From CAZEJS01 sp964512645 (GTDB lineage: Bacteria; Actinomycetota; Geothermincolia; Fen-727; Anoxymicrobiaceae), in the NCBI GenBank assembly GCA_964512645.1, contig CAZEJS010000001.1, positions 124,001 through 188,000 on the forward strand: 64,000 bases of DNA, in the 5' to 3' direction. The position numbers were made by a program, and so were the translations under genes. This document shows, in pieces, positions 9,264 through 17,793 of this stretch (its first letter is position 1; each line of letters begins with the position of its first letter). The notes beneath the pieces were generated by a model that was not told where the DNA came from, made no database searches, and worked only from the letters and a program-made list of their open reading frames with translations.

Positions 9264-10799
9264 CTACTCCCACTCGATGGTGCTCGGGGGTTTGCTGGAG
9301 ATGTCGTAGGCAACGCGGTTCACGCCGTTCACCTCGTTGATGATCCTGCTGGATATCCGCTCGAGAACCTCGTGGGGTATCCGGGCCCAATCCGCGGTCA
9401 TCGCGTCCTCGGAGGTCACTGCCCTGAGGACTATCGGGTAGGCGTAGGTCCGGCCGTCGCCCATGACCCCCACGGATTTGACGCACGGGAGAACGGCGAA
9501 CGACTGCCATATCTCCCGGTACAGGTCCGCGCGCTTGATCTCCTCGATGACGACGGCGTCCGCCTCCTGGAGGATCGCCACCCTTTCAGCGGTCACCTCG
9601 CCGATAATCCTCACCGCGAGGCCCGGGCCGGGGAACGGCTGCCGCCAGACTATCTCCTCCGGGAGGCCCAGCTCCTCGCCGACCGCGCGGACCTCGTCCT
9701 TGAACAGCGCGCGGAGCGGCTCGATGAGCTCGAACTCCATGTCCTCGGGAAGCCCGCCCACGTTGTGATGGGACTTGATGAGCGCGGCGTCCCTGGTGCC
9801 GCTCTCGATTATGTCCGGGTAGAGCGTCCCCTGGACCAGGAACCTCGCGTCCTCCAGCCCGGACGCGGCCTCCTCGAAGACCCTGATGAACTCGTTGCCG
9901 ATGGTCTTGCGCTTGGCCTCGGGGTCGGTGACCCCGGCCAGCCTGGAGAGGAAGCGCTCCGAGGCGTCAACGTGCACGAGCTGCATCTTGTGGTGACGGC
10001 CGAACGTCTCCACGACCTCGGCGGCTTCGTTCTTCCGCAGGAGCCCGGTGTCGACGAAAACGCAGGTCAGCCGGTCGCCGAGGGCTTTGTGCACCAGGAC
10101 CGCGGCAACCGCCGAGTCCACGCCGCCGGATAGGCCGCAGATTATCTTCTCTTCGCCGACCCTGGCCCTGATCTCGCTCACCGAATCCTCGATGATCGAC
10201 GACATCGTCCAGGTGGGCAGGCAGCCGCAGCCGCGGTACAGGAAACGCTTGAGCATCTCGGTGCCCGCCGGGGTGTGCACGACCTCGGGATGGAACTGCA
10301 CGCCGTACAGTCCGCGCTCGCGCGACTCCACGACCGCTACCGGGGAGACCTCCGTGCGGGCGGTAACCTCGAATCCCGGGGGGGGCGCCGTCACGGTGTC
10401 GCCGTGGCTCATCCACACGGTCTGCTCGAGGGGGAGGTCGTCGAGCAGAACACCCTCCTCCAGGACGGTGAGGGGCGTCTTGCCGTACTCACGGACGCCT
10501 GTCGGCTCCACTTTTCCGCCCAGGCTGCCGGCCATGAGCTGCATGCCGTAGCAGATGCCCAGTATCGGGATGCCGAGCTCGAAAACGGCCGGGTCGATGC
10601 CGGGGGCGCCGTCCTCGTAAACACTCATGGGACCGCCGGACAGGATGATGCCGTCGGGGGCGCGCTCCTTGATCCGGTCAACGGGCGTATCGTGAGGGAC
10701 TATCTCGCTGTAGACCTTGCACTCCCGCACCCGCCGGGCGATCAGGTGCGCGTACTGCGCGCCGTAATCGATTATCAGAACCAAGCTCTCATGGGACAC
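9264..10799 (-). CDS. guaA: GMP synthase (glutamine-hydrolysing)
   Basis: Amination of XMP to GMP, the last step of guanylate synthesis. N-terminal class I amidotransferase: nucleophile in GICYGMQLM and the His-x-Glu of GVQFHPEVVHT. Then the ATP pyrophosphatase domain with the PP-loop LSGGVDSAV, and the C-terminal dimerisation domain ending PPSTIEWE. About 511 residues, normal length. I chose GTG 10799 because AGCAGG lies 6 bases upstream; a TTG two codons earlier (10805) abuts that site. It is preceded by guaB3 and followed by pcrA in one leftward run. Confidence 0.97.
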   Translation of the reverse strand: MSHESLVLIIDYGAQYAHLIARRVRECKVYSEIVPHDTPVDRIKERAPDGIILSGGPMSVYEDGAPGIDPAVFELGIPILGICYGMQLMAGSLGGKVEPTGVREYGKTPLTVLEEGVLLDDLPLEQTVWMSHGDTVTAPPPGFEVTARTEVSPVAVVESRERGLYGVQFHPEVVHTPAGTEMLKRFLYRGCGCLPTWTMSSIIEDSVSEIRARVGEEKIICGLSGGVDSAVAAVLVHKALGDRLTCVFVDTGLLRKNEAAEVVETFGRHHKMQLVHVDASERFLSRLAGVTDPEAKRKTIGNEFIRVFEEAASGLEDARFLVQGTLYPDIIESGTRDAALIKSHHNVGGLPEDMEFELIEPLRALFKDEVRAVGEELGLPEEIVWRQPFPGPGLAVRIIGEVTAERVAILQEADAVVIEEIKRADLYREIWQSFAVLPCVKSVGVMGDGRTYAYPIVLRAVTSEDAMTADWARIPHEVLERISSRIINEVNGVNRVAYDISSKPPSTIEWE

Positions 10800-10856
10800 C
10801 GTCAACCTGCTTTCATCGAAGGCGCCGTTCGGGAACGCGGGCCCGCCGCGGGCCGC

Positions 10857-12017
10857 TCACCTGCCCATCCCGACGTCCTGGCTCTTCTGTATGGACTTGC
10901 CTTCCGTCTGCAGCGCGGGGGCCACCATGACCTCGGCCCTCTGGAACTCCTTCAGCGTGGCGTAACCGCACGTGGCCATTGACACGCGCAGTCCGCCGAA
11001 CAGGTTCAGCGTGCCGTCGTTCTCGTGCGCCGGGCCCTTGAGAATCTCCTCCAGGGACGCGGCCCTGCCGACCTCCACCCGCGTGCCACGGGGCAGTTCG
11101 GGGTGGAACGTGGCCATGCCCCAGTGGAACCCCCTCCCGGGCGCTTCGAGGGACCTGGCGATCGGCGCGCCGATCATCACCGCGTCGGCGCCGCAGGCCA
11201 CGCACTTCGCGATGTCGCCTCCCGTGCGGATGCCGCCGTCGGCGATGACGTTCACGTACCTGCCGGTCTCCTCCATAAGCCTGGCCCTTGCGGCGGCGGC
11301 GTCCGCCAGGGCCGTGGCCTGGGGAACGCCTATGCCGAGCACACCCCGGGTCGTGCAGGCGTGCCCGGGACCGACGCCGATGAGGACTCCCACCGCGCCG
11401 GTGCGCATGAGATGGAGCGCGGTGTGGTACGACGCGCAGCCACCCACGACCACGGGCACCGGGAGCCCCGATATGAACTCGTAGAGGTCCAGGGGCTCCT
11501 GGGAATTGCTCAAGTGCTCGGCGCTGACCACCGTCCCCTGTATCACCAGCACGTCCAGGCCGGCCTCGAGGGCGTACGGGTACAACTCCTCGACCCTCTG
11601 CGGGGTCAGAGACGCCGCCGACACGACCCCGCCGCGCTTGATCTCCTCTATTCTCCGGCCGATGAGCTCCGGCTTCACCGGCTCCTGGTAGACACGCTGT
11701 ATCCCGCGGGTGGCCTCCGCCTTGGGCAGCGTGGCGATCTTCTCCAGCACCGGCGCGGGGTCCTCGTAACGGGTCTGGAGGCCCTCGAGGTTGAGGACGC
11801 CCAGCCCTCCGAGCCTGCCAACGGCGACGGCCATCGCCGGATCAACGACGCCGTCCATCGCCGAAGCCAGGAAAGGCAGCTCGAAGCTGAATGGACCCAG
11901 CTGCCAGGAGAGGTCGATGTCCAGGGGGTCCCTGGTCCGGCGCGAGGGCACTATCGCGATGTCGTCCAGCCCGTAAGCCCTGCGTCCCGATTTTCCCATG
12001 CCGATCTCGACTTCCAA
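10857..12017 (-). CDS. guaB3: IMP dehydrogenase-family protein GuaB3
   Basis: A 386-residue TIM-barrel protein of the actinobacterial GuaB3 group, a paralogue of IMP dehydrogenase without CBS domains. The N-terminus EIGMGKSGRRAYGLDDIAI and IVPSRRTRDPLDIDLSWQLG are group signatures, and LGGLGVLNLEGL follows. The catalytic-loop Cys is kept (VGPGHACTTRG). A role in guanylate metabolism is supported by the adjacent guaA, but whether GuaB3 makes XMP or acts as a GMP-reductase-like enzyme is not settled by sequence. Start TTG 12017 has GGAGG 4 bases upstream. No full-length guaB is in the window. Confidence 0.92.
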   Translation of the reverse strand: MEVEIGMGKSGRRAYGLDDIAIVPSRRTRDPLDIDLSWQLGPFSFELPFLASAMDGVVDPAMAVAVGRLGGLGVLNLEGLQTRYEDPAPVLEKIATLPKAEATRGIQRVYQEPVKPELIGRRIEEIKRGGVVSAASLTPQRVEELYPYALEAGLDVLVIQGTVVSAEHLSNSQEPLDLYEFISGLPVPVVVGGCASYHTALHLMRTGAVGVLIGVGPGHACTTRGVLGIGVPQATALADAAAARARLMEETGRYVNVIADGGIRTGGDIAKCVACGADAVMIGAPIARSLEAPGRGFHWGMATFHPELPRGTRVEVGRAASLEEILKGPAHENDGTLNLFGGLRVSMATCGYATLKEFQRAEVMVAPALQTEGKSIQKSQDVGMGR

Positions 12018-12058
12018 GATACCTCCAGTAGCGGGTTGAAGAGGTCGTAGTGTTCCAT

Positions 12059-12087
12059 ATTTAATCATGTAGAGATTGGCGGGTAAA
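12059..12087 (-). promoter_or_regulatory. Possible promoter for guaB3-guaA-pcrA
   Basis: Minus strand: -35-like TTTACC (12082-12087), 17-base spacer, -10-like TTAAAT (12059-12064), in the only AT-rich patch upstream of guaB3, about 42 bases before its TTG start. Both boxes are imperfect (4/6 each). Confidence 0.4.
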
Positions 12088-12197
12088 GGAAATGCGTCAA
12101 GGACGCCGGGATGTCCCGCGAGGGCCCCTGCGAAGCAGGCGCGGGGCCCGCCCGCGCGGAGTCTTGCGTGCCCCGACCGCCCGGACAGGAGGTTGCC

Positions 12198-12713
12198 ATG
12201 GAGATCGACAGGGAAGCCATCGACGAGCTGAGGTGCGGCGCGCTCCGCGCGATCGACGGCCTGTGGTTCCTTGCCGCGGAGGACAGGCTGGGGTTCGAGG
12301 GAGCGCTCGAGCTCGACCTTGAGGTCTGGCGACGCTACGGGGTGGTCATGCTGAAGAGGGCCTGCGGGCTGCTGGGAATAGAGCTCGGCGCGTCGCCGTC
12401 CCCGGACATGAAAACCGTCTGCCGGCTCCTGGAGGTGCTGTGCGCTGTCGACGGCTCCGAGTGCGAGAGCGAGACCTCGGCGGACGAATCGCTCTTCACG
12501 GTGAAGCGCTGCACCTGGCGGGAGAGCCTGGAGAGGGCCGGACGCGCCGAAGAAGTGCCCTGCGAGCTGGTGGACAACGACGCCTTCGCGGCGTGGCTCG
12601 AGGCGGTGGACCCTTCGCTGGAGATGGAGTGCACACATTCGCTGCCACGCGGCGACGAGCGCTGCGTTTGGATCATCCGGCGCCGCCGGGACCCGGGCGG
12701 GACCGGCGGGTAG
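12198..12713 (+). CDS. DUF6125 / L-2-amino-thiazoline-4-carboxylate hydrolase-like protein
   Basis: A 171-residue soluble protein. The N-terminal GLWFLAAEDRLGFEGALEL and following VWRRYG resemble the DUF6125 group, related to L-2-amino-thiazoline-4-carboxylic acid hydrolase, which is common in anaerobic bacteria. Conserved-looking Cys and Trp residues (KRCTWRESLERAG, the PCELVDN stretch and the C-terminal MECTHSLPRGDERCVWII) could bind metal or heme-like ligands, but no catalytic set can be named. ATG 12198 has AGGAGG 5 bases upstream; an upstream in-frame start at 12111 lacks one. The gene stands alone, divergent from guaB3 and convergent with groEL. Confidence 0.6.
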   Translation: MEIDREAIDELRCGALRAIDGLWFLAAEDRLGFEGALELDLEVWRRYGVVMLKRACGLLGIELGASPSPDMKTVCRLLEVLCAVDGSECESETSADESLFTVKRCTWRESLERAGRAEEVPCELVDNDAFAAWLEAVDPSLEMECTHSLPRGDERCVWIIRRRRDPGGTGG

Positions 12714-12744
12714 GCGAAAGAGGGCCCCCTGGTCCCGGAAAGCG

Positions 12745-12777
12745 GAAGCGCCCGCGGGTGCGGGCGCTTCGTGTTTT
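12745..12777 (+). terminator. Intrinsic terminator between convergent genes
   Basis: Perfect 11-bp stem (GAAGCGCCCGC at 12745-12755, complement at 12760-12770), 4-base loop, then GTGTTTT on the plus strand. It serves the DUF6125-like gene and, as the stem is symmetric, may also stop groEL transcription from the other side, where the U-tract is poorer. Confidence 0.75.
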
Positions 12778-12792
12778 CTCCGGTGAACCGGA

Positions 12793-14427
12793 TTACATCA
12801 TTCCGGGAGGCATTCCTCCGCCCATGCCGCCGGGCATCCCCATGGCGCCGGGCTCTTCGGGCTTGTCGGCGATGAGCGCCTCGGTGGTGAGCATCATTGC
12901 CGCGATGCTCGCCGCGTTCTGCAGCGCCGAGCGGGTGACCTTCGCGGGGTCGATGATGCCGGCCTCGAGCATGTCGACGTACTCGCCGGTGAGCGCGTTG
13001 AGGCCCATGCCGTCCTTCAGTTCCTTGACCCTCTCGGCCACGACGGACCCTTCGAGTCCCGCGTTCGTGGCGATCTGGCGGAGCGGTTCGAACAGCGCCT
13101 TCTTCACGATCTCGGTGCCGGTCTTCTCGTCGTCGCCCATCTTGGCCGGAGGCTTGATCGCATTCGCAGCGTTGACCAGGATGACGCCGCCTCCGGAGAC
13201 TATCCCTTCCTCCACCGCAGCCTTGGTCGCCGAAAGGGCGTCCTCTATGCGATGCTTCTTCTCCTTCAGCTCGACCTCCGTGGCCGCGCCGACCTTGATC
13301 ACCGCGACGCCGCCGGAGAGCTTGGCGAGCCTCTCCTGCAGCTTCTCGCGGTCGAAATCCGAGTCGCTCTTGTCGATCTCGGCACGTATCTGGGCGATGC
13401 GTCCCTCGACGTCCTTGCTGGAGCCCTTGCCCTCGACGACGATCGTGTCTTCCTTGCTGACCTTGATCTGGCGGGCCTTGCCGAGCATGTCCAGGGTGAC
13501 GTTCTCGAGCTTCATGCCCAGCTCCTCGGAGATCATCTGGCCCCCGGTCACGATAGCGATGTCCTGGAGCATCGCCTTTCGCCTGTCACCGAACCCGGGC
13601 GCCTTCACCGCTACGCTGGTGAACGTCCCGCGGATCTTGTTGACCACCAGCGTGGCGAGCGCCTCGCCCTCGACGTCCTCAGCAATGATCAGCAGCGGCT
13701 TGCCCGCCTGCATGACCTTCTCGAGGACGGGCAGGAGGTCCGCTACCGCGGAGATCTTCTGGTTGGCGATGAGGATGTAAGGGTTCTCGAGGACGGCTTC
13801 CATCCGGTCGGTGTCGGTTACCATGTACATCGAGAGGTAACCTTTGTCGAACTGCAGGCCCTCCACCACGTCGAACTCCATCCCGAAGGTCTGGGACTCC
13901 TCGACGGTGATAACGCCGTCTTTTCCGACCTTGTCCATGGCGTCGGCTATTATGCGGCCGACCTCGTCGTTGTCCGCGCTGATGGCGGCCACGCGCGCGA
14001 TCTCTTCCTTGCTCTCTATCTCCTTGGAGCGCTTCTTGATGTCGGCAACCACCATCTCCACGGCCTTGTCTATCCCGCGGCGGATCTGCATGGGGTTGGC
14101 CCCGGCCGCGACGTTGCGCAGGCCTTCCTTCACCATCGCGTGGGCGAGGACGGTAGCGGTCGTGGTTCCGTCGCCGGCCACGTCGTTCGTCTTGGTCGCG
14201 ACTTCCTTGGCGAGCTGGGCACCCATGTTCTCGTAAGGATCCTCGAGCTCCACCTCGCGGGCGATGGTGACCCCGTCATTGGTGATTGTCGGAGCGCCGA
14301 ACTTCTTCTCCAGGACTACGTTGCGCCCCTTCGGCCCCAGGGTGCCCCTGACCGCGTCGGACAGCTTGGTGACGCCGGCCTCGAGGGCTCTGCGGGCTTC
14401 CTCGTCGTATTCAAGTATCTTTGCCAT
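12793..14427 (-). CDS. groL: Chaperonin GroEL (Hsp60)
   Basis: A 544-residue 60-kDa chaperonin that folds proteins in an ATP-driven double ring with GroES. Visible are GPKGRNVVLEKKFGAPTITN, the ATP-site DVAGDGTTTATVLA, and a C-terminal Gly-Met tail (MPGGMGGGMPPGMM) typical of the GroEL1/GroEL2 type that retains folding function, not the His-rich tail of some actinobacterial paralogues. It follows groES after 19 bases and shares the CIRCE-controlled promoter. Confidence 0.98.
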   Translation of the reverse strand: MAKILEYDEEARRALEAGVTKLSDAVRGTLGPKGRNVVLEKKFGAPTITNDGVTIAREVELEDPYENMGAQLAKEVATKTNDVAGDGTTTATVLAHAMVKEGLRNVAAGANPMQIRRGIDKAVEMVVADIKKRSKEIESKEEIARVAAISADNDEVGRIIADAMDKVGKDGVITVEESQTFGMEFDVVEGLQFDKGYLSMYMVTDTDRMEAVLENPYILIANQKISAVADLLPVLEKVMQAGKPLLIIAEDVEGEALATLVVNKIRGTFTSVAVKAPGFGDRRKAMLQDIAIVTGGQMISEELGMKLENVTLDMLGKARQIKVSKEDTIVVEGKGSSKDVEGRIAQIRAEIDKSDSDFDREKLQERLAKLSGGVAVIKVGAATEVELKEKKHRIEDALSATKAAVEEGIVSGGGVILVNAANAIKPPAKMGDDEKTGTEIVKKALFEPLRQIATNAGLEGSVVAERVKELKDGMGLNALTGEYVDMLEAGIIDPAKVTRSALQNAASIAAMMLTTEALIADKPEEPGAMGMPGGMGGGMPPGMM

Positions 14428-14446
14428 CTTCCAGACTCCCCTTTCG

Positions 14447-14749
14447 CTACTTCTTCGCCTTGGACGGCTTCCTCTTGGCGAGGATGTCTCTCTCGCTCAG
14501 GATGAGGAGGTCTTTGCCCCCGGCCTTCACTTCGGTGCCGCCGTACTTCGAGTAGATGACGCTGTCCCCGACCTTGACCTCCAGCGGTATGAGCTTGCCC
14601 TCCTCGTACCTGCCGGGGCCTACGGCCAGCACCTTGCCCTCCTGCGGCTTCTCTTTGGCGGTGTCGGGGATGACGATGCCGCTAGCCGTCTTCTCCTCGC
14701 CCTCGCCGGGCTCGACGATTACCCTGTCTCCCAACGGTTCCAGGTCCAT
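14447..14749 (-). CDS. groS: Co-chaperonin GroES
   Basis: A 100-residue co-chaperonin that caps GroEL. The core LGDRVIVEPGEGEEKTASGI, IPDTAKEKPQEGKVLAVGPG and KYGGTEVKAGGKDLLILSE are typical. Start ATG 14749 has GGAGGAG 5 bases upstream and gives the usual length; a 15-codon upstream extension would run into the CIRCE element. First gene of groES-groEL. Confidence 0.97.
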   Translation of the reverse strand: MDLEPLGDRVIVEPGEGEEKTASGIVIPDTAKEKPQEGKVLAVGPGRYEEGKLIPLEVKVGDSVIYSKYGGTEVKAGGKDLLILSERDILAKRKPSKAKK

Positions 14750-14778
14750 GTCCACTCCTCCTCGGTCCGATTGGTCTA

Positions 14779-14805
14779 TTAGCACTCGCCACAAGAGAGT
14801 GCTAG
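14779..14805 (-). promoter_or_regulatory. CIRCE operator (HrcA-binding inverted repeat)
   Basis: TTAGCACTC at 14779-14787, a 9-base spacer, and GAGTGCTAG at 14797-14805: one mismatch from the consensus 9-N9-9 CIRCE repeat. It sits just downstream of the -10 box and 29 bases before the groES start, so HrcA binding would block groESL transcription until heat stress. Confidence 0.95.
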
Positions 14806-14811
14806 TGGGTA

Positions 14812-14839
14812 ATTATACGGTTTTGTGTTTTCGAGTCAA
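14812..14839 (-). promoter_or_regulatory. groESL promoter (housekeeping sigma type)
   Basis: Minus strand: -35 TTGACT (14834-14839), 16-base spacer, perfect -10 TATAAT (14812-14817). The predicted start of transcription falls at the edge of the CIRCE element, the usual arrangement for HrcA control. Confidence 0.85.
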
Positions 14840-14919
14840 CAGGTTTCTCCCCCGTTCGTCCCGGGGGCGCTTCAAGCGGCGAACCAGGGACGGGCCACGG
14901 GCTCCCCGCGCGGCGCCGG

Positions 14920-16242
14920 CTACACCTTCTCCGCGTCCTCGAGCAGGAAGTCGGCCCCCTGCGCCCAGTCCGCGAAAGCTTCGGCGTCGTAGGTGGAGGG
15001 ATACTCCCTGTAGTGCTGCTGCACCCTTCCGGCAAGCTTGAGCGCACCGTCGTATCTCACCAGCAGCGGTACGCCCGACAGCCCCTTGAGGACGTTCCTT
15101 ATCTTCACCTGGGCGGTCGGCACCTCGAACCTCCCGCGAAGGGCCGCGGCTATCTCCTGCTCATCGATCACCCCCCTGGCCATGCTCCACGAGAACTCCT
15201 TCTCCGTCATGTGCTGCATCAGCAGCCTGAGGCAGTCCAGGGCCGCCATGTCGGCGCCCCTTGCCCGCATGTACTCGCTGTTGTACGACCACAGGGCCGC
15301 CGTCGACGCCTCCCCGCCGGAGAGGGCCCGGACCGCCGCGGCGGCGGCCAGGGAACCGCCGAGGAGCGCGCCTCCCGTGCCCCTGGCGATCACCGGCGTC
15401 GCCTGGCAGGCGGCGTCTCCAACGACCATCAGGCCGTTGGTCACCATTGTGTTCAAAGGGCGCCTCGTGGCGATGCGGCCGCCATCCACCGCCAGGACCT
15501 CCTCGCCCACCGACGGCTCCGACCTCACGTATCCGAGGAGTATCTCGCGCGGGTCCGGCGAACCGGCGCGGTCCTGCACCGCGGTCCCGATATCAACCGT
15601 CCCGTCGCCGCCCGGGCACGTCCAGCTGTAACCCCCGTAGCGGCCGATGTAGAAGCGGAACACTTCCTCCGCGGCCTCCCGCGGGGTCTTTACCGCCAGG
15701 CGCCTGGCCTCCCTGTATACCGAGACGTGGTCGCCGCTCCTGATGCGCCTGGGGATGCCCATGCCGGAAGGGATGGTCCGGCAGAGGACGCGCTCCGGCC
15801 CGCTCGCGTCCACGGCGAGCCTGCAGGAGAACGTGCCCCTGTCGGTGGTAACGCCGGTCACGAAACCGTTGTGTATCTCCGTGCCCCCGGCGACGCACCC
15901 GCTCATCAGACGCGCACCCGCCTCGCGTGCCCCTTCCAGCAGGTGCTCCAGCAGCGCCCTCCCTTCCACCACCCGGAAGCGCCCGCCGGGGACTGACACC
16001 CGCGTGGCCGTGTATGGGCTTACGACTTCGATGCCGCCGGGCCGTTCGCCGAAGCGCCCCGTCTCCAGGCCCGCCGAGTCCAGGGACTCCTCCTCGATGA
16101 GATCGCGGGTGCGGGGCCCGGACCAGTCACCCGCCTTCCTGTCCAGCAGCAGCACGCTGTTGCCCCCCGCGGCGAGCCCCATGGCCAGGAGGGCCCCCGC
16201 GCAGCCGGCGCCGACCACCACCGCGTCGTACCTCTCACTCAC
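14920..16242 (-). CDS. FAD-dependent geranylgeranyl-reductase-family oxidoreductase
   Basis: A 440-residue flavoprotein. The N-terminus DAVVVGAGCAGALLAMGLA is a dinucleotide-binding GxGxxG fold, followed after about 45 residues by IEEESLDSAGLETGRF, and the FAD-contact GLMVVGDAACQATPVIARG lies near two-thirds. This layout is that of the GGR family, which reduces isoprenoid double bonds (archaeal lipids, bacteriochlorophyll phytyl chains, MenJ in actinobacteria). Substrate here is unknown. GTG 16242 has GAGG 4 bases upstream. It follows glpK by 45 bases on the same strand, so the two may form an operon. Confidence 0.75.
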   Translation of the reverse strand: MSERYDAVVVGAGCAGALLAMGLAAGGNSVLLLDRKAGDWSGPRTRDLIEEESLDSAGLETGRFGERPGGIEVVSPYTATRVSVPGGRFRVVEGRALLEHLLEGAREAGARLMSGCVAGGTEIHNGFVTGVTTDRGTFSCRLAVDASGPERVLCRTIPSGMGIPRRIRSGDHVSVYREARRLAVKTPREAAEEVFRFYIGRYGGYSWTCPGGDGTVDIGTAVQDRAGSPDPREILLGYVRSEPSVGEEVLAVDGGRIATRRPLNTMVTNGLMVVGDAACQATPVIARGTGGALLGGSLAAAAAVRALSGGEASTAALWSYNSEYMRARGADMAALDCLRLLMQHMTEKEFSWSMARGVIDEQEIAAALRGRFEVPTAQVKIRNVLKGLSGVPLLVRYDGALKLAGRVQQHYREYPSTYDAEAFADWAQGADFLLEDAEKV

Positions 16243-16287
16243 CGCGCCTCACATGACGTGCATGGGGCAGCCGGCGCTCCGCCCCGT

Positions 16288-17784
16288 TCAAGCCGGCTCC
16301 CAGGAACGCGTACGCTCCACCGCCCTCTTCCAGCCGGAGTACTTCTCGTCCGCGAGCTCCCTGTCCGGCGACGGCTCGAAAGTCCTCTCCGGCTTCCAGA
16401 TGCTTTCGATCTCATCGATGTTTTTCCAGTAACCGACCCCGAGTCCTGCCAGGTAGGCGGCCCCGAGCGCTGTCGTCTCGGCGACCGCGGACCTCTGAAC
16501 CTCGATGCCCAGCTGGTCCGCCTGGAACTGCAGCAGCACGTCCATTACCGAAGCGCCGCCGTCCACCCTGAGCGAGGCAGGGTCGATCCCCGAGTCCTTC
16601 CTCATCGCCTCGAGGACGTCCCTGGTCTGGTAAGCCATCGACTCCACGGTGGCCCTGACGATCTGCTCCCTGCTGGTGCCCCTGGTTATGCCCAGTATGG
16701 CGCCGCGCGCGTACGGGTCCCAGTACGGCGCTCCGAGCCCGACCAGCGCGGGCACGAAGTAGACGCCGCCGGTGTCCGGCGCACGCTCGGCCACTGGCCC
16801 GGTCTCCGACGCGTCATCGATGATACTCAACCCGTCACGCAGCCACTCGATGGCGGCGCCGGTGATGAAGATCGAGCCCTCCAGCGCGTAGGTCACGGCG
16901 CCGTCAATTCCCCAGGCGATCGTCGTCAGCATCCCCGAGGCGGAGGACACGGGCTCGTCGCCGGTGTTGACCAGGACGAAGCTCCCCGTCCCGTAGGTGT
17001 TCTTGGTCATGCCCCTGTGGTAGCAGGCCTGGCCGAAGAGCGCCGCCTGCTGGTCGCCGGCGATGCCCGCCACCGGGACCCGCACGCCCAGGAAGTGGTC
17101 CGGGTCGGTGTATCCGAAGACGCCGCTGGAGGGCCTTACCTCCGGGAGCATGGAAGGGGGCACGCCCAGCAGGTCCAGCAGGCCGCCGTCCCACTCGAGC
17201 GTCCTGATGTTGAACATCAGGGTCCGCGACGCGTTCGACACGTCGATCGCGTGGACCTTGCCCCCGGTGAGCCGAGCCAGCAGCCAGGAGTCGATGGTGC
17301 CGAAGTTGACCTCTCCCTGTCCCGCCAGCTTCGCGAACCCCGGGTCGTTCTCCAGGCGCCAGGTAATCTTGGTCCCGCTGAAGTAAGGGTCGAGCACCAG
17401 GCCCGTCGAGACCCGGAAACGCTCCTCGTGGCCTTCGGCGCGCATGCGCTCGCAGATCCCGGCGGACCTCCTGCACTGCCACACGATCGCCCGGCCCAGG
17501 GGCTCGACGGTCCCCTTGCGCCAGAACACGCTCGTCTCTCTCTGGTTGGTGATCCCTATCGCCGCGATCCGTGACGGCTCCGTGTCCGCCTCCGCAAGGG
17601 CCGCCTCCACGCAGGCGAGCGTGCAGGCCCATATCTCCTCCGGGTCGTGCTCGACCCAGCCGCCCTGCGGGAAATACTGGGTGAACTCCCTGTTCACCTT
17701 GCTCAGGACCGCCCCTCTTTCGTCGAACAGCACCGCGGTCGAGCCTGTCGTGCCCTGGTCAATAGCGAGTATGTACTTCTTCAT
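16288..17784 (-). CDS. glpK: Glycerol kinase
   Basis: A 498-residue FGGY-family kinase forming glycerol 3-phosphate. Signatures: AIDQGTTGSTAVLFDERG (phosphate loop), GITNQRETSVFWRKG, TYGTGSFVLVNTGDEPV (adenine/ATP region) and VDGGASVMDVLLQFQADQLG. The usual Cys of the TYGTGCF motif is Ser here, a change not expected to abolish activity. ATG has a GAGGAGGGGAG site. It begins 9 bases after the tsaD stop, and no glpD or glpF lies beside it, so it looks inserted into the conserved t6A-groESL run. Confidence 0.95.
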   Translation of the reverse strand: MKKYILAIDQGTTGSTAVLFDERGAVLSKVNREFTQYFPQGGWVEHDPEEIWACTLACVEAALAEADTEPSRIAAIGITNQRETSVFWRKGTVEPLGRAIVWQCRRSAGICERMRAEGHEERFRVSTGLVLDPYFSGTKITWRLENDPGFAKLAGQGEVNFGTIDSWLLARLTGGKVHAIDVSNASRTLMFNIRTLEWDGGLLDLLGVPPSMLPEVRPSSGVFGYTDPDHFLGVRVPVAGIAGDQQAALFGQACYHRGMTKNTYGTGSFVLVNTGDEPVSSASGMLTTIAWGIDGAVTYALEGSIFITGAAIEWLRDGLSIIDDASETGPVAERAPDTGGVYFVPALVGLGAPYWDPYARGAILGITRGTSREQIVRATVESMAYQTRDVLEAMRKDSGIDPASLRVDGGASVMDVLLQFQADQLGIEVQRSAVAETTALGAAYLAGLGVGYWKNIDEIESIWKPERTFEPSPDRELADEKYSGWKRAVERTRSWEPA

Positions 17785-17793
17785 CTCCCCTCC

